Positions 17,593-26,423 of a DNA stretch of 64,000 bases are shown one piece after another (within the stretch, counting starts at the first letter, position 1; each line of letters begins with the position of its first letter). The stretch comes from JAWPMV01 sp038527215 (GTDB lineage Bacteria; Bacteroidota; Bacteroidia; J057). The position numbers were made by a program, and so were the translations under genes. The stretch lies in the NCBI GenBank assembly GCA_038527215.1, contig JBCBGC010000006.1, positions 59,790 to 123,789 of the forward strand. The letters run 5' to 3'. The notes under the pieces were generated by a model. It was not told where the DNA came from. It saw only the letters and a program-made list of their open reading frames with translations, and searched no databases.

Positions 17593-18081
17593 ATGGTAGT
17601 GGTTAGCGATACCACCGTAATCAGCAACCTCCTCCATATCAATAAAATAAGCTGGCTCCAGGACCTATTTGACGAAGTGTTAATTCCCCCTTCAGTGGCA
17701 AGGGAATTAGCTGTTTCCTTTGGCACACATCCTACTTTTCCACTTCAAGAACCAGACTCCTGGTTGTTGATCAGGGTACCTCAAAATTTAGCGGGTATCC
17801 AGTCGATTCGCTCTAGGTTAGACCAAGGAGAAGCGGAAGCAATTATATTAGCGCTGGAACATAAGGCTGACTTTTTATTGGTAGACGAGTTGCTGGGTAG
17901 AAAGGAAGCCATGAAAAAGGGCCTGAGAGTCCTGGGAACTCTGGGGATATTGATGAAAGCCAAACAAATGGGGTTGACAAAAGAAATTCGGCCACTTATG
18001 GATAGGCTAATAGAAAAGGGCTTTTGGTTACATCCTTCTCTTTATCAGGAAGTCCTAAAAGATGCCGGGGAATCTACTTAG
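17593..18081 (+). CDS. DUF3368 PIN-like toxin
   Basis: This 162-aa protein has a PIN-type nuclease fold of the DUF3368 group. Acidic positions expected for metal binding are visible: Asp6 in VVSDTTVISNL, Glu in GEAEAIILAL, and Asp in LLVDELLGRKEAMKKGL. The GTLGILMKAKQMG segment is highly typical of DUF3368. It follows the UPF0175 gene directly and probably acts as an RNase held in check by it. The module may help plasmid maintenance. Confidence 0.82.
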   Translation: MVVVSDTTVISNLLHINKISWLQDLFDEVLIPPSVARELAVSFGTHPTFPLQEPDSWLLIRVPQNLAGIQSIRSRLDQGEAEAIILALEHKADFLLVDELLGRKEAMKKGLRVLGTLGILMKAKQMGLTKEIRPLMDRLIEKGFWLHPSLYQEVLKDAGEST

Positions 18082-18090
18082 CTCAAAGAG

Positions 18091-18594
18091 TTACTCCCTC
18101 ACCCCCCTCGCCACAATACTAGCATGCTCCCGCACAGTCCTCACATTGCCTTCAGGCACCTCATTGAACCAGTCATAGCTGAGCAGCACGCTGTCTCCCT
18201 GCGCAATAAAGCTACCCCTGCAGCCCCGGTTCACCCAACTGGTGGCCCCAAAGGTGAGGAAGTCGAAAGAGAAGCCTCCGGCGGTTTCCAGCAAGGATAT
18301 GACTTCCCAATCAATCTCGGGCAGGCCCGAGATAAACAAAGAATCGGAACCTTCCGGAATTTCTTCTATGCGCAGCCTAAAGCTCACAGTCTTTTCCTGC
18401 ACATTCCAGACGGGCTCCCCGGTGAGAGAGTCCCGCACGATGCTCAGGTCAAGGGGATCATAGGTGGCGTAGTTCGCCGTATAGGTGCTCTGCATCTGAT
18501 ATTCTCCTACCCAGGCTGAGCCTGAAGGAGGTACTACCTCGCAAGACAAGCTTAGCCAGCTCAGTAGGAGAAGGCAGCTGAAGATGTTGTTCAT
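18091..18594 (-). CDS. Putative lipoprotein, unknown function
   Basis: I do not recognise a family in this 167-aa protein. The N-terminus is a lipoprotein signal (CLLLLSWLSLSC, Cys18). The mature part is beta-rich with aromatic and Gly-containing strands (WVGEYQMQSTYTANYATYD; GGFSFDFLTFGATSWVNRGCRGSF), as in lipocalin-like or immunoglobulin-like surface proteins. It lies 9 bp from the convergent DUF3368 gene and 47 bp downstream of the second MFS transporter, on the same strand. Confidence 0.65.
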   Translation of the reverse strand: MNNIFSCLLLLSWLSLSCEVVPPSGSAWVGEYQMQSTYTANYATYDPLDLSIVRDSLTGEPVWNVQEKTVSFRLRIEEIPEGSDSLFISGLPEIDWEVISLLETAGGFSFDFLTFGATSWVNRGCRGSFIAQGDSVLLSYDWFNEVPEGNVRTVREHASIVARGVRE

Positions 18595-18641
18595 GGTAAC
18601 ATGGTTTTCCTATACAGTCGCGCCCCAGGCGCCATGCTCAC

Positions 18642-20054
18642 CTAAGCAGCCTTTTTGTCCCGACCCAACTTATAGCCGGAAGACCCATAGTAGAAGAGGT
18701 ACACATAGCACAGCAGCGGCACGATAAAGGACATTTGCAGACCGAGGGAACTGTCGGCCACCAGGCCCTGCAAAGGAGGAATGATCGCCCCGCCCAGGAT
18801 CATCATCACCAGCAAAGAAGAGCCCTGACTGGTGGATTTTCCTAAGCCGTCGATGGCCAAGGTAAAAATGTTGGACCACATGATGGAGTTAAAGATGCCC
18901 ACCCCGATCACCGCCCAGAAGGCGATATTTCCCGTGGTGAACATGGTAACCAGCAGCAGGAGGATGATCATCCCGGCAAAGAGCTGCAAAGTTCTGGCTG
19001 GCAGGGAACGCCCCATGATGAACAAGCCAAAAGCCAGCGCCACAAAAATCATCAAAGGAATAATTTCCCCCAGGCTTACCTTTACCTTGAGATAATTTGC
19101 CAACCAGATCACCCCGAAAGCGCCCAGCGCCATAAGGACCATATAGCCGATTTTTTTGCTTTGCGCGGAAATATCACTCAGATAAATGGCTCCGGAGAAG
19201 CGACCGATCATCAAGCCGCCCCAATACAGACTCAGGAAAGTAGTACCCGTATCTTCGGTCAATCCGGCTATTTCTTCCAGGCCAAAAAAGTTGATCAGGA
19301 CACTGCCTACGGCTACCTCACCGCCTACGTAGAAAAAGATGGCCAGCATACCCATCACCAGGTGCGGATAATTCAGCGCGCTCGCCCCTTTTTCGATAGG
19401 GTCGTCATTGGTAAAAGCGGGGAGTTTGGAAAAATGGATCAGCAACGCCAACAAGACCAGTAAACCAGCAAAGACCAAATAGGGAATCTGCACCGCTTCG
19501 GATCCTTCGAAGTAGGTGAAGATCAGGTATCCCCCAATCAGCGGCCCAAGCGTAGTTCCCAGGGAATTAAAACCCTGGGCCAGATTCAGGCGGGAAGAAG
19601 CTGTCTCTGGCTTGCCTAAAATGGCCACATAAGGATTGGCCGCGATCTGCAACATGGTAAAGCCGAATCCCAACACAAACAGCGCCACCAGATACAAGCT
19701 GTAGACGTTGACCAGGGTGGCAGGATAAAAAAGGGCACTACCCAAAGCCGAGACGCCCAGGCCGATCAGAATGCCGTTTTTGTACCCAATCTTATTAATC
19801 GGATCTCCACTGGCGTTAGAAATCAGGTAGTAGATCAGCGAACCGACAAAGTATGCCCCAAAAAAGGCCGTTTGAATGAGCATGGACTGGAAGTAGCTCA
19901 GCTTAAAAATGTCTTTCAGGTGAGGAATGAGAACGTCATTCATCACTGTCATAAAGCCCCACATGAAAAAGAGGGTGGTCAGGGTGGCCAATGCCGGGCC
20001 GTAGGAAGTCTCGTTAGAAGTGGTCGTGAGTGGTTTACCAGGCTGAAGATCCAT
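18642..20054 (-). CDS. FucP-like sugar MFS transporter
   Basis: This second 12-helix FucP-family symporter is 470 aa long. It has LTTLFFMWGFMTVMNDVLIPHLK (about 25-47), the conserved QIAANPYVAILGKPETASSRL...NLAQGFNSLGTTLGP region (about 136-169), and C-terminal NSIMWSNIFTLAIDGLG. This version of the motif, MTVMNDVLIPHLK, is typical of Bacteroidota glucose/galactose-type transporters rather than true fucose permeases. It lies next to unlinked genes, so substrate is unknown; glucose or mannose released by the GH92 enzyme is plausible. Confidence 0.88.
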   Translation of the reverse strand: MDLQPGKPLTTTSNETSYGPALATLTTLFFMWGFMTVMNDVLIPHLKDIFKLSYFQSMLIQTAFFGAYFVGSLIYYLISNASGDPINKIGYKNGILIGLGVSALGSALFYPATLVNVYSLYLVALFVLGFGFTMLQIAANPYVAILGKPETASSRLNLAQGFNSLGTTLGPLIGGYLIFTYFEGSEAVQIPYLVFAGLLVLLALLIHFSKLPAFTNDDPIEKGASALNYPHLVMGMLAIFFYVGGEVAVGSVLINFFGLEEIAGLTEDTGTTFLSLYWGGLMIGRFSGAIYLSDISAQSKKIGYMVLMALGAFGVIWLANYLKVKVSLGEIIPLMIFVALAFGLFIMGRSLPARTLQLFAGMIILLLLVTMFTTGNIAFWAVIGVGIFNSIMWSNIFTLAIDGLGKSTSQGSSLLVMMILGGAIIPPLQGLVADSSLGLQMSFIVPLLCYVYLFYYGSSGYKLGRDKKAA

Positions 20055-20162
20055 AGTGGTAGTAGGCGTAGTTTCGGATAAAAGTAGACGGGAGCCTATT
20101 TACCGAAATTTCTGCAATCTGCCACGAGCTTCACGAATTTTTCAAGGGAAAGGCTCGATCCT

Positions 20163-23100
20163 TTAAGCCTCTGGCCGGGTCTGCCAGCGAAACCACAACA
20201 GGCCGCCTAGTCCGGTGAGCAGCAAAACCAGGCCTACCAAAGCCCAGGGAATGTCCGCATCCGGCAGCGGGTCCCGGTTCCCGGAGAGCACAAAGCCTGC
20301 CCAGAAAAAAGGATGGGAAAGTTCCGCAACCTGAGAATCCTCGAGGAAGCCAAGTTTCGCTTGCCGCAGCGCTTCCGCCTTAGATTGCCCCGTTTCCAGT
20401 TGCCCGTAAAAGCGCAGCATCAGGTCTCGGGTTTCTTTGTCGGAGACCTTCCAGAGGCTCATCAAGACCGAGGGGCTACCCGCGTACTGGAAAGCTTTGG
20501 CGAGGCTATAATTGCCCAGAGAGGGTTCCAGACTTTCGTAGCCTGAATTACAGGCACTGAGCACCACTAAATCCGTCTGCAGGCTCAGGCTGAATAACTC
20601 CGCGGCATAGAGCGGTTCATAAGCTTCTTCCGGCTGGGGCGCAGAAAAGGTCAGGCAGGACAACAGCGGCTTGTCTGGATCGATCAGGGCATGCATGGCC
20701 AGATGCAGCATGGTATAGTGAGGCGCTTTGTCCAGAAAATTGGCTTTGGTAGCTTCCTTCCCAGCATAAAAGTCTCCATTCCATTGAGCTGCGATCTCAC
20801 TGGCTTCCTGCTGAGCCCCTTCCAACTCAGTCAGTCCGTCCCGCAACAATTGCCCCAAATGCCCCGAGGCCTCCGATTCCATGCTGGCCATCAACGCGTC
20901 ATTGTAGCTGGGGGCAAAACTAGCCAGGCGCGGGCTACTGTCCCAGGCAGATCGCCGACTCCGGTGCTGTTGCCAAAACAAACTTGCGGAGTAGCCATAG
21001 CTCAGGGTGTATTTTTTGAGTAAAAAAGGGAAATCTCTAAAATCAGTAGACCCTGCTTCCGGAGCAGCATCTAAAAGGGTTTCCATGGGGATGGAGGATA
21101 AATAGCCGTCTGGGACAATCAGCCAGGATTGGGGAACTTCCTCGAAAAAGGCAATGGCGGGAGCCATGAGCAGGTCGTATAACTCCCGAGCTTTGCTCGC
21201 TAAGGCCTGGGCATCCTCGGTCGGATGCTGACGGTAATGTTCGTAGTCAAATAGCAGCCGGCGATACGCCTGACAATTTTCCTCGAAGTCCGGAGGAAGC
21301 GCTTGCTCCATCAACTCGGCCTGCGTTTCATTTAGCGCAAAGGTGTACAACACCGAATCCGCCAAGGCGTACACCAGGGCCCCGGTCTGCCCCGGAAACA
21401 TGCTGCGAAAATCCTTCACCTGGATAGGCTCCTGTTTGAGGAGGTCAAAAAAGGCCGGATAATTCTGCTTAATCTCTAGTTGCAGGGTCTCATACTCATG
21501 CGTAAGCGCCATGAGTTCCTCTTCTTTTGCCTCGGAAACTTCCCCCTTTGAAGCCAGGGCAGACAAATAGGTAATCCTCCCTCTAAGCATGGATTCCTCT
21601 GCTTGTACGGCTTCCGGAACATTGGCAAAATCCAGGTTAGACTGCTGCCGAAGCAACGCATACAAGAGGTAGGATTTTTGCATGTCTGCGGCCCAAAAAG
21701 CCCTGGCTAGCTTTTCGGGGTTCTGGCTTTGCTGATATTCTGCCGCGTAGACCCGGAGCAGTCCTTTATAAATCCAGGTTCGAAACTCCGCCATAGGGCG
21801 GGAGAAACGCAGACGGACCCGATGAATCGGGTCATACCAGGTATCCAACTGCTCAAAGGCCAGCTTCGCATTGGTCAGGTAAGCTTGCTTTCCCGTAGCG
21901 GCATAGGCGCGCCAGAGGTGATCTGCAGTGCGCAGCATGACTTTGACCGATTGATGATCCGGAAAGCGTTCCAAAGGCAGGCTCAGCAGCTTGCCCAAAT
22001 CTTTTTCTTTCGTCCCGGAAAAATCCCGTAACAGCTCACCCATAGCAGCTAGCGCCCGGGTGGTGTCTCCCATCAGGAAGTAAGTGTCTAGCTGTTCGAA
22101 ATAGGTGTAGAAATTTCTCCGGGGATAGGTTTCAGCATAAATTTTCAGGGCTTCATCCTGATAATACAGGGCAGAATCATAGGCGGCTATGCCTTTGAAA
22201 TTCTGGGCGAGGTTGATATAATTCCCTGCCAGCCGTATCCAATGAGTCGCGGCGCCTGAGGTTACCGGGTAGATCAGGTCGCGAGCCCTGCGAAAAATAT
22301 CCACCGCCTCTGCATACCTTTTTTGTTTGTTATACCACCGGCCCCGAGCCGAATAATAGGTGTGTTGAATGGGGCTTTTCTGATCAAAGGAAGCCAGAAT
22401 ATCCCCTATTTTGTCTAGCTCTTCAGCCCAAAGGGCTTTTTTGCCAAAGGACTCATACGTACGCGAAAGAATCGCATGGGCCGAGATGCGACGATTGGGA
22501 TCAAAATGGTAAATGCTATCCGTGATTTCTATGCCCTTTTTCGCGTAGATAATGGCCTGCTCTTCATTGCCCAGGCTGGCAAAAAGGCTATTCAGGGTGC
22601 GGGTACTGGTGAGCACCCGATCTGACCAAAAGCCATATAGCTCTACCCAAAGGTTGTAGGCCCGCAAGGACAAAGGTAGCGCTTTGTCGAACATTCCCAG
22701 CTCATCATAGATGACGGCCATTTGATGGAGATTCAGGGGAATATCATCGGTCCGCTCGGTGAGGTGGGTTTCATAGGCCTTCAAGGCACGCTGATAGTAA
22801 TACAAGGAGCTATCAAACCTCAGTTTCGCGTCGAAATAAAACCCGATTTCATAAAGGGCATCCAGCGTTGGCCTGGCACTGTCCCCCATGGTTTCCCGCA
22901 AGCCTATCCAGCCCTTTTTTCCGTAAAAAATGGCTGAATCAACTTCCCCCATCGGATAAAAGCAATGAGCCAAGGCTTTGAAATAGGCTCCTTCCCCTTC
23001 CGGGTGCCAATCCAGGTTTCGCATCACCCGGGGAAAACCAGCTTGTAGGAGTTCGAGGGATTCCTGGTACTTGCCCAAGGCGTAGAGACGATTGATCTCC

Positions 23101-23192
23101 ACTTCGTCTTTTTTCATCCCGACCGAATCATGAACCTGAGCAGAGAGGGTCAGGCAGCCCAACAAGGCCATCCAGCAAAACCATCGGAACAT
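20163..23192 (-). CDS. TPR and CHAT domain protein (secreted caspase-like)
   Basis: This 1009-aa protein has a signal peptide (MFRWFCWMALLGCLTLSAQ), many degenerate TPR units over about 30-430, a linker, and a CHAT caspase-like domain at about 640-970. The His of the predicted dyad is in HYTMLHLAMHALID and the Cys in VVLSACNSGY. The CHAT domain ends with SLWKVSDKETRDLMLRFYGQL. A C-terminal helix (ALVGLVLLLTGLGGLLWF) and RW stop-transfer residues anchor it, so the protease would face the periplasm. The TTG at 23210 gives a longer frame, but ATG 23192 begins the signal peptide. CHAT-TPR proteins of this kind are abundant in Saprospiraceae; targets are unknown. Confidence 0.88.
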   Translation of the reverse strand: MFRWFCWMALLGCLTLSAQVHDSVGMKKDEVEINRLYALGKYQESLELLQAGFPRVMRNLDWHPEGEGAYFKALAHCFYPMGEVDSAIFYGKKGWIGLRETMGDSARPTLDALYEIGFYFDAKLRFDSSLYYYQRALKAYETHLTERTDDIPLNLHQMAVIYDELGMFDKALPLSLRAYNLWVELYGFWSDRVLTSTRTLNSLFASLGNEEQAIIYAKKGIEITDSIYHFDPNRRISAHAILSRTYESFGKKALWAEELDKIGDILASFDQKSPIQHTYYSARGRWYNKQKRYAEAVDIFRRARDLIYPVTSGAATHWIRLAGNYINLAQNFKGIAAYDSALYYQDEALKIYAETYPRRNFYTYFEQLDTYFLMGDTTRALAAMGELLRDFSGTKEKDLGKLLSLPLERFPDHQSVKVMLRTADHLWRAYAATGKQAYLTNAKLAFEQLDTWYDPIHRVRLRFSRPMAEFRTWIYKGLLRVYAAEYQQSQNPEKLARAFWAADMQKSYLLYALLRQQSNLDFANVPEAVQAEESMLRGRITYLSALASKGEVSEAKEEELMALTHEYETLQLEIKQNYPAFFDLLKQEPIQVKDFRSMFPGQTGALVYALADSVLYTFALNETQAELMEQALPPDFEENCQAYRRLLFDYEHYRQHPTEDAQALASKARELYDLLMAPAIAFFEEVPQSWLIVPDGYLSSIPMETLLDAAPEAGSTDFRDFPFLLKKYTLSYGYSASLFWQQHRSRRSAWDSSPRLASFAPSYNDALMASMESEASGHLGQLLRDGLTELEGAQQEASEIAAQWNGDFYAGKEATKANFLDKAPHYTMLHLAMHALIDPDKPLLSCLTFSAPQPEEAYEPLYAAELFSLSLQTDLVVLSACNSGYESLEPSLGNYSLAKAFQYAGSPSVLMSLWKVSDKETRDLMLRFYGQLETGQSKAEALRQAKLGFLEDSQVAELSHPFFWAGFVLSGNRDPLPDADIPWALVGLVLLLTGLGGLLWFRWQTRPEA

Positions 23193-23473
23193 GTGTAAAA
23201 AAACGGACAATAACAGCGAATTAAGAGGTAGAGATCTTCTTATAAATATACGCTGGAATTAGGGAAATAGCGTTGGGGAACCGGAATTTTTCTCTCTACC
23301 TGTTGAAAGATAGGCTCAGGTGCCATACCGAAAGATAAGCCTTTCTTTTTTCAAGTTTCTGAGCCATTTCCTTCTGCAATCATCCCTTTAAAAGTTCATT
23401 TTCCGAGCCCCAAACATTTCGAAAGAAGGAGGAGTTAATACATTCGATTTTTACTATTTAAACACAATTTCCA

Positions 23474-24133
23474 ATGAAAACCTCCCAATTTTTCATTCTC
23501 CTTTTCCTTACCCTTTTCTCAACTTCCATCATGGCCCAGGATTCGGCCATTAAGCACGAATTCAAGGTAGGCGTAGACCAGGCCTTCCTTACTACCGGAG
23601 ATGAGCGGACTCCCGCTCTTTACAACCAATATGTATTAAGTTTGAAACCTCGCTGGGGCCTGGTGGCGACCGGAAGTTTTGTGCATTCGACGAGCTTTAC
23701 CGAAGGGAATCTGTTGAACCAGGAAGGCTTTCCTCCCGCCAACTTTGTGAGCACCGATTACCATGTGTCCGATCTTGCTCCCAATTTCGATCAACAGACC
23801 ATCATTTGGTTGGACATTGCGCCTCAGTTTAAGGCTATTTTAGGGCTGAGTCATCAGTTTAGTATTTCTGCGGGTCCCAGTGTCGGCTACTTCAACTATG
23901 CCACCATCGCCAACCTGGAAATTGGCACCTTCAGTTCTCCCATCAGAACCTCGGACATCACCTTGATTGAGTATCGTCATACCCGGGGCATCGATGTAGG
24001 CGGGCATTTTCGACTGGCTTACGATTATTTATTCGGAGAGCATTTTAGCCTGGGCGTACAAGGGTCTACCCACTTTTTCGCCAACGGCGATTACGTCTAT
24101 GGCATAGGAGCCAACCTGGGTTTCCGGCTGTAG
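23474..24133 (+). CDS. Putative outer-membrane beta-barrel protein
   Basis: This 219-aa protein starts with a signal peptide (FFILLFLTLFSTSIMAQ) and continues as alternating strands rich in aromatic residues and short turns (HQFSISAGPSVGYFNY, GGHFRLAYDYLFGEHFSLGV). It ends in an outer-membrane-like C-terminal strand, GIGANLGFRL. That suits an eight-stranded outer-membrane barrel, or a periplasmic OmpW-like porin. The promoter region contains no clear TAnnTTTG element. It is convergent with the GH92 gene, just 2 bp apart. Confidence 0.65.
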   Translation: MKTSQFFILLFLTLFSTSIMAQDSAIKHEFKVGVDQAFLTTGDERTPALYNQYVLSLKPRWGLVATGSFVHSTSFTEGNLLNQEGFPPANFVSTDYHVSDLAPNFDQQTIIWLDIAPQFKAILGLSHQFSISAGPSVGYFNYATIANLEIGTFSSPIRTSDITLIEYRHTRGIDVGGHFRLAYDYLFGEHFSLGVQGSTHFFANGDYVYGIGANLGFRL

Positions 24134-24135
24134 GA

Positions 24136-26409
24136 TCAACCTTCTCTGTCAAATGTTGAATGCGGTCTCGCCTCTTTTGCCACGCCAAAAGTGGGATGAG
24201 GAGCGGGACCCATTTCTATTTCCAGCAAGCCTCCCCCGGTAATCATCTCATGGGTTAGGTAAGAAAAAGCATAGGGCGCTTTATTCCACCGAATGGATTG
24301 GATATAGATATTTTCCGGGCTATTATTTTGGGTTTGCAGCACAAACCTTTTTCCCTCACCCACGACCATTTCTACCCGATCAAATAACGGACTGCCCAGG
24401 ACATAGATTCCATTGGCGGGATGAACGGGGTAAAAGCCCAGAGCAGAAAAAATATACCAGGCCGACATTTGCCCACAATCCTCATTGCCACAAAGCCCAT
24501 CTGCCTGATCGCTAAAGAAAGTCCCGGTAATCTGCCGAACTTTTTCCGCGGTCTTCCAGGGCTGCCCGGCAAAGGCATAGAGGTAAGGAATATGGTGCCC
24601 GGGCTCGTTTCCTTGTGCATACTGACCGATCAGGCCAGAAATATCCGGGGAGGCCTCTCCTTCCAGGGTTGAAGGCAGACTAAACAGGCTATCTAGTTTT
24701 TGGACAAAAGGCTCCTCTCCCCCAAAAAGGGAAATCAGGCCTTCTACATCCTGCGGGACCAGCCAGGTGTATTGCCAGGCGTTGCCCTCACAATAGTCAT
24801 CTTTCCGGTGAGAAGAAGCTATCGGGTTAAAGGGGATGCGCCAACTGCCATCGGCCATTTTTCCCCGCATAAATCTGCTCTGCTCGTCAAAATAATGGCG
24901 GTAGGCCTGCGCTCGCTCTCGGTAGTAAACCGCTTCCTCCGTTTTGCCCAGATGCTCCGCCAATATGGCTATGCATGCATCATCAATGGCGTATTCCAGG
25001 GCTTTGGCCACAGATTCCACTTCTAATTCAGCCGGGATATAGCCTCGTTGCTTCACATGGTCCAGCCCCCGCTCATCCCGCATAGAGGTGTTTTTAACGG
25101 CTAGGAATACTTGCTCGGGATCAACCGTGCTCAAGCCTTTCAGGACGGCATCTACCATCACGGGCACTGCATGGTAGCCTACCATGGTGTTGGTTTCGCT
25201 GCCCATCAGATGCCAGACCGGCAGTTTCCCTTGTTGGGCATCAATGGATAGAAAGCTTCTCACCATATGGTCTACCCTTTCAGGATGCAGGATGGTCATC
25301 AGAGGATGCGCAGCCCGATAGGTATCCCACAGAGAAAACACGGTATACTGGTCAAAAGGAGCCTGCACATACACCTCCTTATCCGTGCCTCTATACGTAC
25401 GGTCGTGATCATTAAATAAAGCCGGCGCAAACATGCTATGGTAGAGGGCCGTGTAGAAGGTGCGCTTCAGTTTTGGATCCCTGGTCTCTACTTTCACCTT
25501 ATTCAGTTGTTGTTGCCAGGCAGTTTCAGCGCGTTCGCGTACGGCATCGAACTCCCAGGAAGGGATTTCTGCCTGCATATTGGCCAGGGCCTGCTCACTG
25601 CTGACAGGCGATAAGCCGACCTTCACCAGCAGCACGGAATCTGTCCGGGTCGAAAAACTGGCTACCCCTCCCCGCCCCTTTTCTCCCCTGATCTCCCAGG
25701 TGCCGAGGGAGCGGGACAGTCGGACGGCAAAAAATAACCGCTGGTCTTTGCTCCAGCCCGTGGAATACCGGTAGCCTACCAGGGTGGTATCGTCGAGTTG
25801 CTCAAGTCCACTTTCGGTCACAGCATCCCAGCCAATCCCAAATCCAAGGTCTAAACCCAGGTGGGCCGAATCAGAAGCAGGGAATTGATACCGATGCAGG
25901 CCTACCCGCTCACTCGCGGTCAGCTCGACCGATATCTGATAGGCGGGTAAGCGCAAGGCATAGTATCCGGGCGCTACTTTTTCATCTGCATGGGAATAGT
26001 AGGTGGCATAGCCCTTTTCAGGATTCGCTAGAGATCCCGGGCCAGGCTTTTTTGCTCCGGTAAACGGCATGAGCACCACGTCGCCTAAATCGCCGATTCC
26101 CGTACCGCTCAAATGTTGGTGAGAAAAGCCTACCAGCAGGCTATCCGAATAGTGATAGCCCGAGCACCAATCCCAACCTCTCAAAAAATTAGAAGGACCC
26201 AATTGCACCGCTCCGAAAGGGACATTTGCCCCCAGAAAAACATGACCATGCCCATCTGTGCCCACGTAAGGGTTTACTTGCTGGGTCAGAGGCGGAGGCA
26301 AGGATTCTGTAGATTCTTTGGTGGATTGGCAGCTAAGATGACTTGTAAAAAGCAGGACTAGTATCCCAGCTTTCCACAAGGATATTTGGCGTAGTGGCAG
26401 TAGACTCAT
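24136..26409 (-). CDS. GH92 alpha-mannosidase-like lipoprotein
   Basis: This 757-aa glycoside hydrolase of family 92 normally cuts alpha-1,2-, 1,3- or 1,4-linked mannose using a calcium ion and inverting mechanism. A lipoprotein signal ends at LVLLFTSHLSC. The family-diagnostic stretch GLCGNEDCGQMSAWYIFSALGFYPV is present (about 635-660). NPYVGTDGHGHVFLGANVPFGAVQLGPSN (about 45-73) and TVFSLWDTYRAAHPL are also typical. The lipid anchor puts it on the outer membrane. The neighbouring GH140 and DUF4091 genes suggest glycan harvesting. Confidence 0.92.
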   Translation of the reverse strand: MSLLPLRQISLWKAGILVLLFTSHLSCQSTKESTESLPPPLTQQVNPYVGTDGHGHVFLGANVPFGAVQLGPSNFLRGWDWCSGYHYSDSLLVGFSHQHLSGTGIGDLGDVVLMPFTGAKKPGPGSLANPEKGYATYYSHADEKVAPGYYALRLPAYQISVELTASERVGLHRYQFPASDSAHLGLDLGFGIGWDAVTESGLEQLDDTTLVGYRYSTGWSKDQRLFFAVRLSRSLGTWEIRGEKGRGGVASFSTRTDSVLLVKVGLSPVSSEQALANMQAEIPSWEFDAVRERAETAWQQQLNKVKVETRDPKLKRTFYTALYHSMFAPALFNDHDRTYRGTDKEVYVQAPFDQYTVFSLWDTYRAAHPLMTILHPERVDHMVRSFLSIDAQQGKLPVWHLMGSETNTMVGYHAVPVMVDAVLKGLSTVDPEQVFLAVKNTSMRDERGLDHVKQRGYIPAELEVESVAKALEYAIDDACIAILAEHLGKTEEAVYYRERAQAYRHYFDEQSRFMRGKMADGSWRIPFNPIASSHRKDDYCEGNAWQYTWLVPQDVEGLISLFGGEEPFVQKLDSLFSLPSTLEGEASPDISGLIGQYAQGNEPGHHIPYLYAFAGQPWKTAEKVRQITGTFFSDQADGLCGNEDCGQMSAWYIFSALGFYPVHPANGIYVLGSPLFDRVEMVVGEGKRFVLQTQNNSPENIYIQSIRWNKAPYAFSYLTHEMITGGGLLEIEMGPAPHPTFGVAKEARPHSTFDREG

Positions 26410-26423
26410 ACCGATGGATCAGG

